Both the position numbers and the translations under genes were made by a program. From positions 62,001 through 126,000 of the forward strand of contig JAHBXN010000005.1 of NCBI GenBank assembly GCA_019636475.1: DNA of 64,000 nt, given 5' to 3'. This document shows positions 27,751 through 36,701 of this stretch, one piece after another. The number at the start of each line of letters is the position of its first letter. Position 1 is the stretch's first letter. This stretch comes from Phycisphaerae bacterium (GTDB lineage: Bacteria > Planctomycetota > Phycisphaerae > UBA1845 > UTPLA1). The notes under the pieces are model-generated. The model was not told the origin of the DNA. It saw only the letters and a list, made by a program, of their open reading frames with translations, and made no database searches.

Positions 27751-28980
27751 ATGGTTTCGGACAACGTGGCCACCGAAGTATGCAGGAAGTACCTGCGATT
27801 GCATCTGTGCGACGGCATCGGCGCGGTGCGCTTCGGCGCGCTCCTGCGGGAGTTCGGCGACATTGACCGCGTACTGGGCGCAAGTGTCCGCGAGATGGCA
27901 CGCGTCCGAAGCATCAGTGACCGAATCGCGGAGCGCGTCGCCCGGGAACGCGGCGAAGTCGATGTCGATCGGGAGATAGACCTCGCGGGCAGCCGCGGCG
28001 TGCGCATCGTCTGCATGGCGGATGCTGACTACCCGGCGCCGCTGCGCATGATGGATGATCCGCCCCCATGCCTCTATTACCGCGGCACGTTGCAGCGCGA
28101 GGATGCCGTTTCCATGGCAGTCGTGGGTTCGCGCCAGTGCTCACGCTACGGCGCGGAACAGGCGGACCGGTTCGGCTCGCTGCTGGCTGGCGCGGGATTG
28201 ACGGTCGTATCCGGCATGGCTCGGGGTATCGACTCGGCGGCGCATCGCGGCGCGCTTTCGGCCGGCGGAAGGACGCTTGCCGTCATCGGATGCGGACTAT
28301 CTTATTTGTATCCACCGGAGGCGACCGAACTCGCGGAGCGGATCGCGGCGTCGGGCGCGATCCTGAGCGAACTGCCGATGAGCGTCGCGCCGGATTCAAA
28401 GAACTTCCCGCCGCGCAACCGGATCATCGCGGGCTTGTCTCTTGGCGTGCTCGTGGTCGAGGCGGCCCGGCGCAGCGGCGCGCTCATCAGTGCGAAGCTG
28501 GCATGCGAATACAATCGCGAGGTGTTCGCGATACCGGGCCGAATCGACGTCGCCAGCGCCGACGGATGCAATGAACTGATCAAATCGGGGGCGGCCAAGC
28601 TCGTGATGAAGCTGGAAGACATCATGCACGAACTGGGACCGACTGGCGAACTGCTCATGTCTGGGAGCGCCGCGTCAAAGCACCCTATCGACAATCAGAC
28701 CACAACGGCCGAATCGAGCACGCTTTTCAATTCGACGGCCGATGAATCGATTGCGACCCGGAGCGGCGCGCCCGTGCAGAACCTGCCGCGACCCGGAGTG
28801 TCTCTGACCACACAGGAAAAGCACACGCTGGAACTGCTTGCAACCGGATCGATGCCGATCGAGACGCTGTGCGACGTAAGCGATCTGCCTCCGGCCCAGG
28901 TTGCGGCCGCCCTGACAAGCCTGCAATTAAAAGGTCTGATTCGCCGCAAGGCGGGCGATGATTTTGAGCGCATCGGCTGA
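27751..28980 (+). CDS. dprA: DNA-processing protein DprA
   Basis: Binds incoming single-stranded DNA and loads RecA during transformation; it is also widespread in non-competent bacteria. The 409-residue protein has an N-terminal helix-hairpin-helix/SAM-like part (LCDGIGAVRFGALLREFG), then the Rossmann fold from about residue 100: YPAPLRMMDDPPPCLYYRG, VVGSRQCSRYG, VSGMARGIDSAAHRGAL, FPPRNRIIAGLS and EVFAIPGRID. A linker of about 60 polar residues leads to a C-terminal winged helix (LPPAQVAAALTSLQLKGLIRR). GGGAG lies 8 nt before the ATG. It diverges from the crotonase gene and converges on gpsA. Confidence 0.95.
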   Translation: MVSDNVATEVCRKYLRLHLCDGIGAVRFGALLREFGDIDRVLGASVREMARVRSISDRIAERVARERGEVDVDREIDLAGSRGVRIVCMADADYPAPLRMMDDPPPCLYYRGTLQREDAVSMAVVGSRQCSRYGAEQADRFGSLLAGAGLTVVSGMARGIDSAAHRGALSAGGRTLAVIGCGLSYLYPPEATELAERIAASGAILSELPMSVAPDSKNFPPRNRIIAGLSLGVLVVEAARRSGALISAKLACEYNREVFAIPGRIDVASADGCNELIKSGAAKLVMKLEDIMHELGPTGELLMSGSAASKHPIDNQTTTAESSTLFNSTADESIATRSGAPVQNLPRPGVSLTTQEKHTLELLATGSMPIETLCDVSDLPPAQVAAALTSLQLKGLIRRKAGDDFERIG

Positions 28981-29033
28981 TCCGCCGTTCAGAAACTCCG
29001 CGCCGCGACATGCTCGGGCATCGATGCGGACGC

Positions 29034-30029
29034 TCAGTCCTCGTCCTTTAACCGTCGGCTCATCAACTCGCTCAGCGTCGCGATGACTTCCTTGCCCTCG
29101 AAGAGCACAGCATGAACCGCTTCGGTGATGGGCATTTCGACGCCGCATCGGGCTGCCAATTGGACCACGCTCCGCGTGGTCGGGATGCCCTCGATCACGG
29201 AAGGTGTCGATTTCATGACATCTTCAGGCTTGTTCCCTTTTCCGATCAGTTCACCGGCCGATCGATTGCGGCCCATCGGCGAGATACAGGTCGTCACCAG
29301 ATCGCCCAGGCCGGCCAATCCGGCGAAGGTTTCCGGTCGGGCCCCCATCGCGACGCCCAGTCGCTGAATCTCGACCAGGCCGCGCGTAAGCAGCGCCGCT
29401 TTCGCGTTGTCGCCGGCCTTCAGTCCGTCCACGACTCCGGCGGCCAGGGCGATGACGTTCTTCATAGCGCCTGCGAGTTCGACTCCCAGCAGGTCGGTGT
29501 TGGTATATACGCGGAACCATTGCGACGAGAATGTCTGCTGCACAAGCCGGGCGACCTCGCGATTCTCGCTGGCCGCCACGACGGTCGCTGGCAGGCAATT
29601 CGCGAGTTCCGCCGCGATGCTCGGCCCGCTAAGGGCAACCACCGGCACGTCGCCCAGCACATCCTGTACGATCTGCGTCGGCCGAAGCAGGGTGTCATTC
29701 TCGATTCCCTTCGACACGCTCGCGACCGGAACGCCGACGGGATAATGTTCACGGATGGATGTCCAGATCGCGCGCATGTACTGGCACGGCACGGCGGTCA
29801 AAATCAACTCCGCGCCGCTGAAGACCGCCCGCGCATCGTGCGTGAAGGATACGCGATTGGGAATTTTCAGACCGGGAAGGTAACGCCGATTCTCGCGCGT
29901 CACCTTCAACGCTTCGATGTGTTCTCTCGAACGCCCCCACATGCGCACATGGATGCCGCGGTCGGCGAGCATCACGCCGCAAACCGTTGCCATTTGCCCG
30001 TCGCCGATAATGGCCACCTGTTCGATCAT
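29034..30029 (-). CDS. gpsA: Glycerol-3-phosphate dehydrogenase [NAD(P)+]
   Basis: Reduces dihydroxyacetone phosphate to sn-glycerol-3-phosphate, the backbone for phospholipids, in the cytoplasm. At 331 residues it is full length. The N-terminal nucleotide fold has VAIIGDGQMA (GxGxxA). Further marks are ENRRYLPG, SVSKGIE, LSGPSIAAELA, and VELAGAMKNVIALAAGVVDGL with the catalytic Lys (about 192), then GLAGLGDLVTTC. The use of D where many have N or G in the GxG loop is within family variation. It follows the phosphoglucomutase-like gene by 106 nt on the same strand. Confidence 0.95.
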   Translation of the reverse strand: MIEQVAIIGDGQMATVCGVMLADRGIHVRMWGRSREHIEALKVTRENRRYLPGLKIPNRVSFTHDARAVFSGAELILTAVPCQYMRAIWTSIREHYPVGVPVASVSKGIENDTLLRPTQIVQDVLGDVPVVALSGPSIAAELANCLPATVVAASENREVARLVQQTFSSQWFRVYTNTDLLGVELAGAMKNVIALAAGVVDGLKAGDNAKAALLTRGLVEIQRLGVAMGARPETFAGLAGLGDLVTTCISPMGRNRSAGELIGKGNKPEDVMKSTPSVIEGIPTTRSVVQLAARCGVEMPITEAVHAVLFEGKEVIATLSELMSRRLKDED

Positions 30030-30135
30030 GGCGGCCTATTAAAACGAGGCACGCCGGTGGCGGCAACCGTGGCGACGAAGCACTTAGGACCCGTTATGCT
30101 CGCCGTGGAATACGACCTTATGCCGATTTGCCCAT

Positions 30136-30882
30136 TCAGTCGTCGAGATCAAGGTCATCGAGCGTCAGTACACTCACATCCGCATCATCCGGGCCGACGG
30201 CCGTCCCGACGCCAATCGTTCCCATGCCCCATTGCCTGGCCAGGCGCAGATTAGCGGGCGAATCCTCGATGACCACACAGCGTGGCGGCGATTCGCCCAA
30301 GCCCTCGGCCGCAACGAGGAACCGATGCACGATGGCTCGGTCGGAGGACGTACTCAAAGCCGCCGGGCTGCCATCATCCGCCCGCATCGATTGCTCGCAG
30401 GATTCCACGACTATTTGTTCAAACCAGTCGGCAACGCCGAGCCGATCGAGAACACTGCGAGCGTTGCGACTGGCTGACACGGCCGCCAAGCCGATGCCGT
30501 CAGCACGCAGCGATTCCACCAATCTGGATACACCCGGCAGCACATCGGCAGGGCTCAGGCGAGACAAGGAAGCGACGTAGAACTCGTTCTTTCGCGACAT
30601 GATGGAGTCCAGCCGCGACGGCTCCACCGACGATGGATCAATCGATGAAGCACAGAGAATCAGCTCCAGCGAACCGCGCCTCGAAACGCCCCGTAGCGCA
30701 TCGCACACGGATTCGGGAAACGGCAAACCGGCCTCGCGAATCGCATCACGCCAAGCATTGAGATGAAGCGACGCTGTGTCGGCAATGACGCCGTCCACGT
30801 CAAACAGGGCGGCGCGAACCTGATGTCGATTCGAGAGAAACGGACGGCCCCCGTGCACCAGCGTTGGAATTTGAGAAGTCAT
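30136..30882 (-). CDS. HAD hydrolase resembling beta-phosphoglucomutase
   Basis: HAD-superfamily enzyme of 248 residues. Motif I is LFDVDGVIADTASLHLNAW; the DxDGVxxDT...H...AW pattern is that of beta-phosphoglucomutase (beta-G1P to G6P) rather than plain phosphatases. The cap domain follows, then motif II (VSASR), a Lys/Arg-containing motif III region and motif IV (CVVIEDSPANL). This would fit breakdown of maltose or trehalose by phosphorolysis, a possible link to the glucan locus downstream, though no phosphorylase is in the window. The start is uncertain: ATG 30882 lacks a Shine-Dalgarno, and in-frame GTG/TTG codons lie just upstream to 30918. Confidence 0.82.
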   Translation of the reverse strand: MTSQIPTLVHGGRPFLSNRHQVRAALFDVDGVIADTASLHLNAWRDAIREAGLPFPESVCDALRGVSRRGSLELILCASSIDPSSVEPSRLDSIMSRKNEFYVASLSRLSPADVLPGVSRLVESLRADGIGLAAVSASRNARSVLDRLGVADWFEQIVVESCEQSMRADDGSPAALSTSSDRAIVHRFLVAAEGLGESPPRCVVIEDSPANLRLARQWGMGTIGVGTAVGPDDADVSVLTLDDLDLDD

Positions 30883-30966
30883 ACTATCGTTATCGACGAT
30901 CACGGTGAATCGTCTCAAACCGATGTGCTTGACTCCCGCAACCCCGACGGCTGAAATCGGCGCCGC

Positions 30967-32205
30967 ATGAACGCCGTACCCGGTAGGCCGACTATTCCCG
31001 ATTCAACGCTCCGAGCGGTCCTGGTGTTTATCGCCATCGGTCTGTACTTCGGGCCGCCGTCTTTCCGCCGTACGATTCCGCCGCGCGGTCAATTCGTCGC
31101 GCTGGCCGAGTCCTTCCTGCGAGGCGAAACAAGCTTCACGATCGAGCCCGGATCGACACTCCGCGTCGGCGAGCTAATCGCCGCGCCAACGCCGAACCAC
31201 TTTTATTGTGCGTACCCTCCCCTGCCGGCGCTGCTATTGATGCCGTTCGTGTGGCTATTCGGAACGGCGGTGACCATCGAGGGATTCACGAGGTCAATCA
31301 GTGTCGTCGTGGTTCTGTTGATTGATATGGTGCTCGCGCGCCTGCCGCAGCGCATGGGGCTTGCGCCATTGCCACAATCGACTCGCATCATGCTCACCGC
31401 GGGATTGGCTTTTGGTACGACGATCTGGACCAATGCCGACATCGGCATGGACTGGCATCTGGCGCACGTTGTCGCGCTGGCGGCCATGTTGATCGCACTG
31501 TGGGAATATGCCGGTGCGAATCGGCCTTGGCTGGTCGGAGCATGCATCGGTCTTTCCGCACTCTCACGGCCGACAACGATGTTCACCTGCCTCTTCTTCG
31601 CGATTGAGGCGATTCGCCGGCGAGAGTTTTCGAAACTGATCGGGCTGTCGATCGGACCGCTGGCCGCGATCGGCCTTCTGGCGGCTTACAACCAGGCTCG
31701 ATTCGACTCTCCGTGGGATTTTGCGTATGACCGCATGTTGCTGACGGGCGAGGGCGCCCGGCTGATGGCAATGCATGGGCAATTCTCGATGGCTTACATC
31801 GGGCGAAATCTGTTCTGGTTTTTCGCGGCTCCACCGTGGCTGATCGAACCTCACAGATTTCCATGGATTGGATTCGATCCGCGCGGCATGTGCATGTTCA
31901 TTGCGTCGCCAATCTTGTTGCCGGCGCTTTACGCGGCGATTCTTAATTGGCGTGACCCGGTGGTTCGGTCTGCGACGATTGCCGCGCTCCTGGCGCTCAT
32001 TCCGTTGCTTCTCTACTTCAACACCGGCTACTGGCAGTTTGGACATCGGTTCAGCATGGACTACTGGCCGATGCTCATGATACTGACACTTTTCGGTTTC
32101 CGAGCGATTGGTCGGACGGCGGGGTTCACCCTGGCAGTGGCGTCCATCGCATTTCATGGCGTTGGCGTATTCCTGGCGCCGGTGGCTCACTTGCCGATTG
32201 ATTGA
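30967..32205 (+). CDS. Polytopic membrane protein, possibly a GT-C-type glycosyltransferase
   Basis: I cannot assign a firm family. The 412-residue protein has about ten hydrophobic helices. A periplasmic-type first loop (residues 35-80) includes FVALAESFLRGETSFTIE and is followed by YPPLPALLLMPFVW, a layout seen in dolichol-/polyprenyl-phosphate-mannose-type (GT-C, GT39/83-like) transferases. No lipid-linked sugar genes lie beside it. It diverges from the phosphoglucomutase-like gene with an 84-nt gap. The start ATG gives a short polar tail before the first helix. Function is an inference from shape only. Confidence 0.7.
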   Translation: MNAVPGRPTIPDSTLRAVLVFIAIGLYFGPPSFRRTIPPRGQFVALAESFLRGETSFTIEPGSTLRVGELIAAPTPNHFYCAYPPLPALLLMPFVWLFGTAVTIEGFTRSISVVVVLLIDMVLARLPQRMGLAPLPQSTRIMLTAGLAFGTTIWTNADIGMDWHLAHVVALAAMLIALWEYAGANRPWLVGACIGLSALSRPTTMFTCLFFAIEAIRRREFSKLIGLSIGPLAAIGLLAAYNQARFDSPWDFAYDRMLLTGEGARLMAMHGQFSMAYIGRNLFWFFAAPPWLIEPHRFPWIGFDPRGMCMFIASPILLPALYAAILNWRDPVVRSATIAALLALIPLLLYFNTGYWQFGHRFSMDYWPMLMILTLFGFRAIGRTAGFTLAVASIAFHGVGVFLAPVAHLPID

Positions 32206-32960
32206 GGTACCGAGTGCCACGGTTGTGCCGGCGAGCAATGGTCCCGGAAAAATAAATTCACCGGCATTTTATTTGGCACTTTATTAGACGTGGTGTATAA
32301 TTGCGGAAAGAGCAGCGCAGGTGGATGCCGCTGTGATGATCAAGGCCGTTGGATCACGCGACTGTCAATCATACCCTGCATTATCATCATTATCAGTTTA
32401 CTCCTGATGGTCGCGGTTCAGTTCATTGCATTCAATTGAGCCTTCCGGATTCATCACACCAGGCAGCAAACCTACCCTGTTCGTGACATTCTGATCTTTC
32501 TCTCACTGTGCGCAGGCATCGGCGCGGATTGTGGATTCCGCGCCATGCGTCAATTGCCATGAGCTTGACACTGCCCTGCTCACAGAGGCCGGAGAAGGTT
32601 CGCGCCCATTCCGCGCGCTCGCTCGATCTCGCATCGTAAACTGGTGGGACGGTCGGCGGCGCGTGGCGGGCGGTTTCGGCAGGTCCGTCACAGCGCCCGA
32701 TCAACCCTCGATGCGTTGGACGCCGCCGAGCGCGCAGAACTCGGCAGGGCAGGTCCGCGCATTCGACGCGACCGCCGGTTCGAACGGAGCTTCCGACGAC
32801 CAGCCAGTCGTCTTTTCGCTCGCTTTGCGGTGGTGACAGAACATTCCGTGAAGCCAGCAGAAAAGGAGGTGAAGGGAGAACCGATTGCGAATTCCGGCGG
32901 CGGTTCGCGGCGGCGGACCGCCGCTGCTTCTTACAAATCGCCGCCTGCGCGCGACCTCGG
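32206..32960. other. 755-base gap with a strong promoter but no supported gene
   Basis: The longest unexplained stretch in the window. A near-consensus promoter (32273-32301) points rightwards into it. Open frames at 32531-32836 and 32644-33123 are Arg/Ser-rich, lack Shine-Dalgarno sequences and, in the second case, run antisense into scpB. A short frame downstream of the promoter would encode a hydrophobic helix (near 32355-32440) but has no ATG, GTG or TTG to start it. A 15-base perfect palindrome at 32910-32924 (GCGGCGG-A-CCGCCGC) lies near the far end. I do not recognise tmRNA, RNase P RNA or SRP RNA. Confidence 0.55.
32273..32301 (+). promoter_or_regulatory. Near-consensus sigma-70-type promoter without an obvious gene
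   Basis: TTGGCA (32273-32278), a 17-base spacer, then a perfect TATAAT (32296-32301). It is the best promoter I see in the window. Transcription would start near 32308 and run into a region with no recognisable gene. Confidence 0.65.
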
Positions 32961-33791
32961 CTATTCGATGTCGTCGTTCGCCGCGGCGTTGTCGTTCATG
33001 CGGAGCGGCCTTGAGGAACTTTCCGAATTCGCGTCTGTATATTCGGCCATTTCAACAGCCTCGGCCGTAGCGTCCGCAATTTCGGCCGCGGCCGAGCCAG
33101 GTTGTTGCACGTCGCCAGAGTAGCCCGCGCCTTTCGGTGCGAGCTTCAGTGCCTCGACCTGGGGCAGGTCTTCCAATGATGGCAACCCGAACACTTCGAG
33201 GAACCGCTTCGTGGTGCCGTAGAGAATCGGGCGGCCCAGATCCTCCGCACGACCGACAATCTTCACGAGATTCATTTCGCGGAGCTTGTTGAGCATGTCG
33301 CCCGCCGCCACACCGCGCACCGATTCGACCTCGGCGCGGGTACAAGGCTGCTTGTAGGCGACGATTGACAGCGTCTCCATTGCGGCAGCCGTCAGCTTCG
33401 TCTCCTGCCGCACACGCAGGAGCTTGACCAGCCAGGTGTTGAATTGCGGCAAGGTGAGAATCTGGTATCCACCGGCAATTTCCTCGATTCGAAAGGAACT
33501 GCCTCGCGACCTGTATTCCTCATTCAACGCGTCGATGTGTCGCCGAACGTCCTTCGACGATCCGCTGCCCATGATCGACGCAATCCTGGCGGCCGACATC
33601 TGGGTATCCGAGGACAGCAAAATCGCCTCGACGATGCGATTGGGAGCGGGTTCGCCGGCTGCCGCCGTGTCCGAAGGCGTTGTCTGCTCAGTTGGAATTT
33701 CTTCAGACCGCGCGGCGTCTGATTCAGGAGAGAACTCCTCGGGAGCGTCGGCGTGCGTGGGGGTTTCCATGATCGAAGGTGCGCCGTCCAT
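32961..33791 (-). CDS. scpB: Segregation and condensation protein ScpB
   Basis: Winged-helix subunit of the SMC-ScpAB condensin. The conserved core is about residues 50-200: RIVEAILLSSDTQMSAARIA, YRSRGSSFRIEEIAGGYQILT, LTAAAMETLSIVAYKQPCTRAEVESVRG and LGRPILYGTTKRFLEVFGL. The N-terminal 48 residues are acidic and the last 70 are Ala/Glu-rich and probably disordered, giving 276 residues against about 190-200 in Bacillus. GAGGAG lies 8 nt before the ATG at 33791. scpA, normally next door, is not in the window. Diverges from the HEAT-repeat gene. Confidence 0.94.
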   Translation of the reverse strand: MDGAPSIMETPTHADAPEEFSPESDAARSEEIPTEQTTPSDTAAAGEPAPNRIVEAILLSSDTQMSAARIASIMGSGSSKDVRRHIDALNEEYRSRGSSFRIEEIAGGYQILTLPQFNTWLVKLLRVRQETKLTAAAMETLSIVAYKQPCTRAEVESVRGVAAGDMLNKLREMNLVKIVGRAEDLGRPILYGTTKRFLEVFGLPSLEDLPQVEALKLAPKGAGYSGDVQQPGSAAAEIADATAEAVEMAEYTDANSESSSRPLRMNDNAAANDDIE

Positions 33792-33965
33792 GGCGAAGAC
33801 TCCTCAAAGCGTGGGTTCACGTTGCAGGCTCATATTGTAATGGATACAGGCCTTCAGGATCAAATCGTCGATGCAAAGCGTGTCCGCGATTGGCATGCGC
33901 GGCATGTGGTTCGCCGCCTCGATGCTCGATTTGAAAGAAGCATCCGTTGAAAAGCGGGATTGGGT

Positions 33966-33995
33966 TTGACGTTTTCTTTGAGTATGGGCCATACT
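33966..33995 (+). promoter_or_regulatory. Promoter candidate directly before the HEAT-repeat gene
   Basis: TTGACG (33966-33971), 18 bases, CATACT (33990-33995). The expected transcription start falls at about 34002, the A of the chosen ATG. That would make a leaderless message and fits the lack of a Shine-Dalgarno sequence. Confidence 0.4.
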
Positions 33996-34001
33996 GCCGA
34001 C

Positions 34002-35750
34002 ATGGAATGGAGCTTACTTTCAGGTCGCGCCGGTCTCGGGCTGCTGGTGCTGACTGTCGGCTTTCTCGGCTTCCTGGGGCAAGCCCGCGCAGAGCCGGAT
34101 GAGCCGCGTTCTGTGGAGCAGCTCGTTGGGCGGCTCCGGACCGGCAATCCGGATGAGCGATCCGGCGCTGCGTACGCCCTCGGCGAAATTCACGAGAACG
34201 CCGAAGTCGTCATTCCGGCACTAATAATGGCCCTCTCTGATGAGAGTCCGCGCGTGCGATGGCACGCCGTCACTGCCATCGGAAAATTCCAGGAAAGCGG
34301 CATTTCGGCCGAAGCTCCCTTGCGCGAATTGCTCAAGCAGGGAGACCGGACGTTGCTTTTGGAAACGAGTGTCACGCTGGGGCGCATCGGCGCCAAGTCG
34401 GCGGAGACCGCCGATGCACTGCTTGCTCTGCTGGTCGAGCCGGATGCGGATATCCGACGCCAGGTGCTGGGCACGCTTGGAGCGATGGGCCCGCTCTCGG
34501 AGGCGAATGCTGAGCGAATTGTCCCCCTCTTCACTGACGATGACTGGAATGTTCGCACGGAAGCCGCAATCGCGTCGAGAAAAATCGGCGTTTGCACACC
34601 TGCGATCATAAAGGCCCTGGCCGGCGCGCTCGATGATCGAAACATTTATGTCCGGATCGCCACGGCCGAAACCCTCGGTTCGTTCGGCAAGCGTAGCAAG
34701 GTCACATCGCCGCGACTGCTGCATTTGATAAGCGAGGACAAAGACACGCGTGTGCGCCGCGCCGCATTGCTTGCAGTGGGATCGATGCGGGCGGACGATG
34801 AGGAAACACTGCACGCGCTCTCAGAGATTCTCATCGATCGGACCCATCCGCTGCGCCGAGAAGCGGTGGAGGTTCTCGGACAGATTGGCGAGCCGGCAGC
34901 CGCACAAATCGTCAGCGTCATCGCTGACGATGACAAGAACATTCGACGGCGGGCGATCGAGGCGATTCGGGAGATCGGTACGGGGGCGGTTCCACCGTTG
35001 TCCGCACTGTTGAGATCGACGGACCCGGGAATCCGCAAGCGCGCGGCGGAGGTGCTGGAGGAACTGGGCAAGTCCGCCGAAGCCGCAGTTCCGGCCCTCG
35101 GCGACGCCATGGAAGATCCCGACGATCTGGTACGCACCGCGGCAGTTCAATCGCTGGCTGCGATTGGCAAGACCAGTCTGCCGACTCTCATTCGAGGACT
35201 CAAATCCGAGCGCCTGTCGGTTCGAGAGGAGTGTGCCAGGGCTTTGCAGCGACTCGGTCGCAAGGCTGCGCCTGCGGTCCCGGCGCTTGTTGATGCGCTG
35301 TCAGACCCGGATGTGTCCGTGCGGGCGGGCGCGGCGCGGACGCTCGGAGCGATTGGCAAGGCCGCGAACTCTGCGGCCGGAGCCCTGATTAAGGCGATGG
35401 ACGATCCTGACGACGGGGTGGCGTTGCGTGCGGCCGTGGCGCTGGGCAAGACTTGTGCGGAATCCGAGGAGACGGTCGCCCCACTGATCAACGCGCTGCT
35501 TCGGGGACGACCACGCGATCGGCGGGCGACGGTGTACGCACTGTCAAAAATGGGAGAGAAAGCGGTCGATTCACTGATCGAACTGCTGAAAAACGAGGAC
35601 TCTGAGGTTCGCTGGCATGCAATCGACGCGATCGGCCGGATCGGTGCGGCAGCGCACGAGGCCGAGCCGGCACTGCGGGCACTGCTCGAGGACGAGGACG
35701 AGTCGGTCAGGAAAAACGCGGCATGGGCGCTGGTTCAGATCAGCCCCTGA
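34002..35750 (+). CDS. Exported HEAT-repeat protein
   Basis: Predicted periplasmic or envelope scaffold of 582 residues, function unknown. A signal peptide (1-30, ending GQARA) precedes some fourteen to fifteen helical HEAT/PBS-lyase-like units of about 37-40 residues, recognisable by repeats such as VRWHAVTAIGKFQ, VRRAALLAVG, IRRRAIEAIREIG, IRKRAAEVLEELG and VRKNAAWALVQI that fill the rest. Such solenoids bind other proteins. No enzyme domain is attached. I chose ATG 34002 because it starts right at the signal peptide; ATG 33984 and TTG 33960 are in frame. It lies upstream of murI on the same strand. Confidence 0.85.
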   Translation: MEWSLLSGRAGLGLLVLTVGFLGFLGQARAEPDEPRSVEQLVGRLRTGNPDERSGAAYALGEIHENAEVVIPALIMALSDESPRVRWHAVTAIGKFQESGISAEAPLRELLKQGDRTLLLETSVTLGRIGAKSAETADALLALLVEPDADIRRQVLGTLGAMGPLSEANAERIVPLFTDDDWNVRTEAAIASRKIGVCTPAIIKALAGALDDRNIYVRIATAETLGSFGKRSKVTSPRLLHLISEDKDTRVRRAALLAVGSMRADDEETLHALSEILIDRTHPLRREAVEVLGQIGEPAAAQIVSVIADDDKNIRRRAIEAIREIGTGAVPPLSALLRSTDPGIRKRAAEVLEELGKSAEAAVPALGDAMEDPDDLVRTAAVQSLAAIGKTSLPTLIRGLKSERLSVREECARALQRLGRKAAPAVPALVDALSDPDVSVRAGAARTLGAIGKAANSAAGALIKAMDDPDDGVALRAAVALGKTCAESEETVAPLINALLRGRPRDRRATVYALSKMGEKAVDSLIELLKNEDSEVRWHAIDAIGRIGAAAHEAEPALRALLEDEDESVRKNAAWALVQISP

Positions 35751-35858
35751 TGCCCGCCGCCGTGAACGAATCGCTGATTGAGATAACGTCGTTCTGACGA
35801 TATCATTACGAAGCGACGGAACGCTCTTCCATCAGATGACGCCGGCAGGGATGCGCAG

Positions 35859-36701
35859 ATGGCAAACGACGATCGGTGTATTGCGGTATTCGACTCAGGC
35901 ATCGGCGGCTTGACGGTCGTTCGCGAATTGCAGCGCCGCCTTCCCAATGAAGAAATCGTCTATTTCGGCGATACGGCCCGGGTGCCTTACGGCATCAAGA
36001 GCGGCGAAACGGTCACGCGCTTCGCGAAGGAGAATTGCGAATTCCTGCTGCGCTTCGATCCCAAGATGATCGTCGTGGCGTGCAACACGGCGAGCGCCGC
36101 GGCGCTGCCGGCGCTCTCGGAGTGGCTTCCCATTCCGGTCAGCGGCGTGGTTGAGCCGGGCGCGCGTGCTGCGGTTCTTCAGGGTGAAGGTCGGACAATC
36201 GCGGTGATCGCAACCGAGGCGACGATTAACTCGGATGCGTATCGTCGCGCGATGAAGCGATTCCAGCCGGACGTGCGGGTGATTCAGAAGCCATGCCCGC
36301 TTTTTGTGCCGCTTGCGGAAGAGGGTCGTCGATGTGACGATCCGATCACCCGTGCGGTCGTGCGCGATTATCTCCAGCCGATTGTCCGGCTCGATCCTCG
36401 CGTGATCGTGCTGGGTTGTACGCACTATCCCCTTCTGCGGGATGCCATCGCCGAAGTCGCCGGACCGAAGATCGTCCTGCTGGACTCCGGCGAGCAGACG
36501 GCCAAGGCGGTCGTGCAACAGTTACAATCGTCCGATTCGCTTTCCTCGCGGCGCGGCCCGGGAAAACTAACCTGTTATGTCAGTGACAACCCGCAACGAT
36601 TTCGGGAACTGGGTCAGCGTTTTCTCGATCATCCGGTCCTGGATGTCACGTGGATCTCGCCCGAGCAGTTCTTTGCCCATGACGTCAACGCCGCAGTCTG
36701 A
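35859..36701 (+). CDS. murI: Glutamate racemase
   Basis: Interconverts L- and D-glutamate, supplying D-Glu for peptidoglycan. The 280-residue protein has FDSGIGGLTV near residue 11 (D12, S13), the YFGDTARVPYG loop, and the two catalytic cysteines: C75 in VVACNTAS and C187 in LGCTHYPLL. All are in place, so it is probably active. Its presence argues that the organism makes peptidoglycan, a point of interest for planctomycetes. The 3' end overlaps the next gene by 23 nt. Confidence 0.96.
   Translation: MANDDRCIAVFDSGIGGLTVVRELQRRLPNEEIVYFGDTARVPYGIKSGETVTRFAKENCEFLLRFDPKMIVVACNTASAAALPALSEWLPIPVSGVVEPGARAAVLQGEGRTIAVIATEATINSDAYRRAMKRFQPDVRVIQKPCPLFVPLAEEGRRCDDPITRAVVRDYLQPIVRLDPRVIVLGCTHYPLLRDAIAEVAGPKIVLLDSGEQTAKAVVQQLQSSDSLSSRRGPGKLTCYVSDNPQRFRELGQRFLDHPVLDVTWISPEQFFAHDVNAAV

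Noticed and set aside
32531-32836. Open frame of 101 codons with a CxxCH motif
   Set aside because: A single CxxCH with no export signal, no ribosome-binding site and otherwise random-looking composition does not support a cytochrome.
32644-33123. Open frame of 159 codons, Arg/Ser-rich, on the + strand
   Set aside because: It starts at a GTG without Shine-Dalgarno, has low-complexity composition and runs antisense through the end of scpB, a secure gene.
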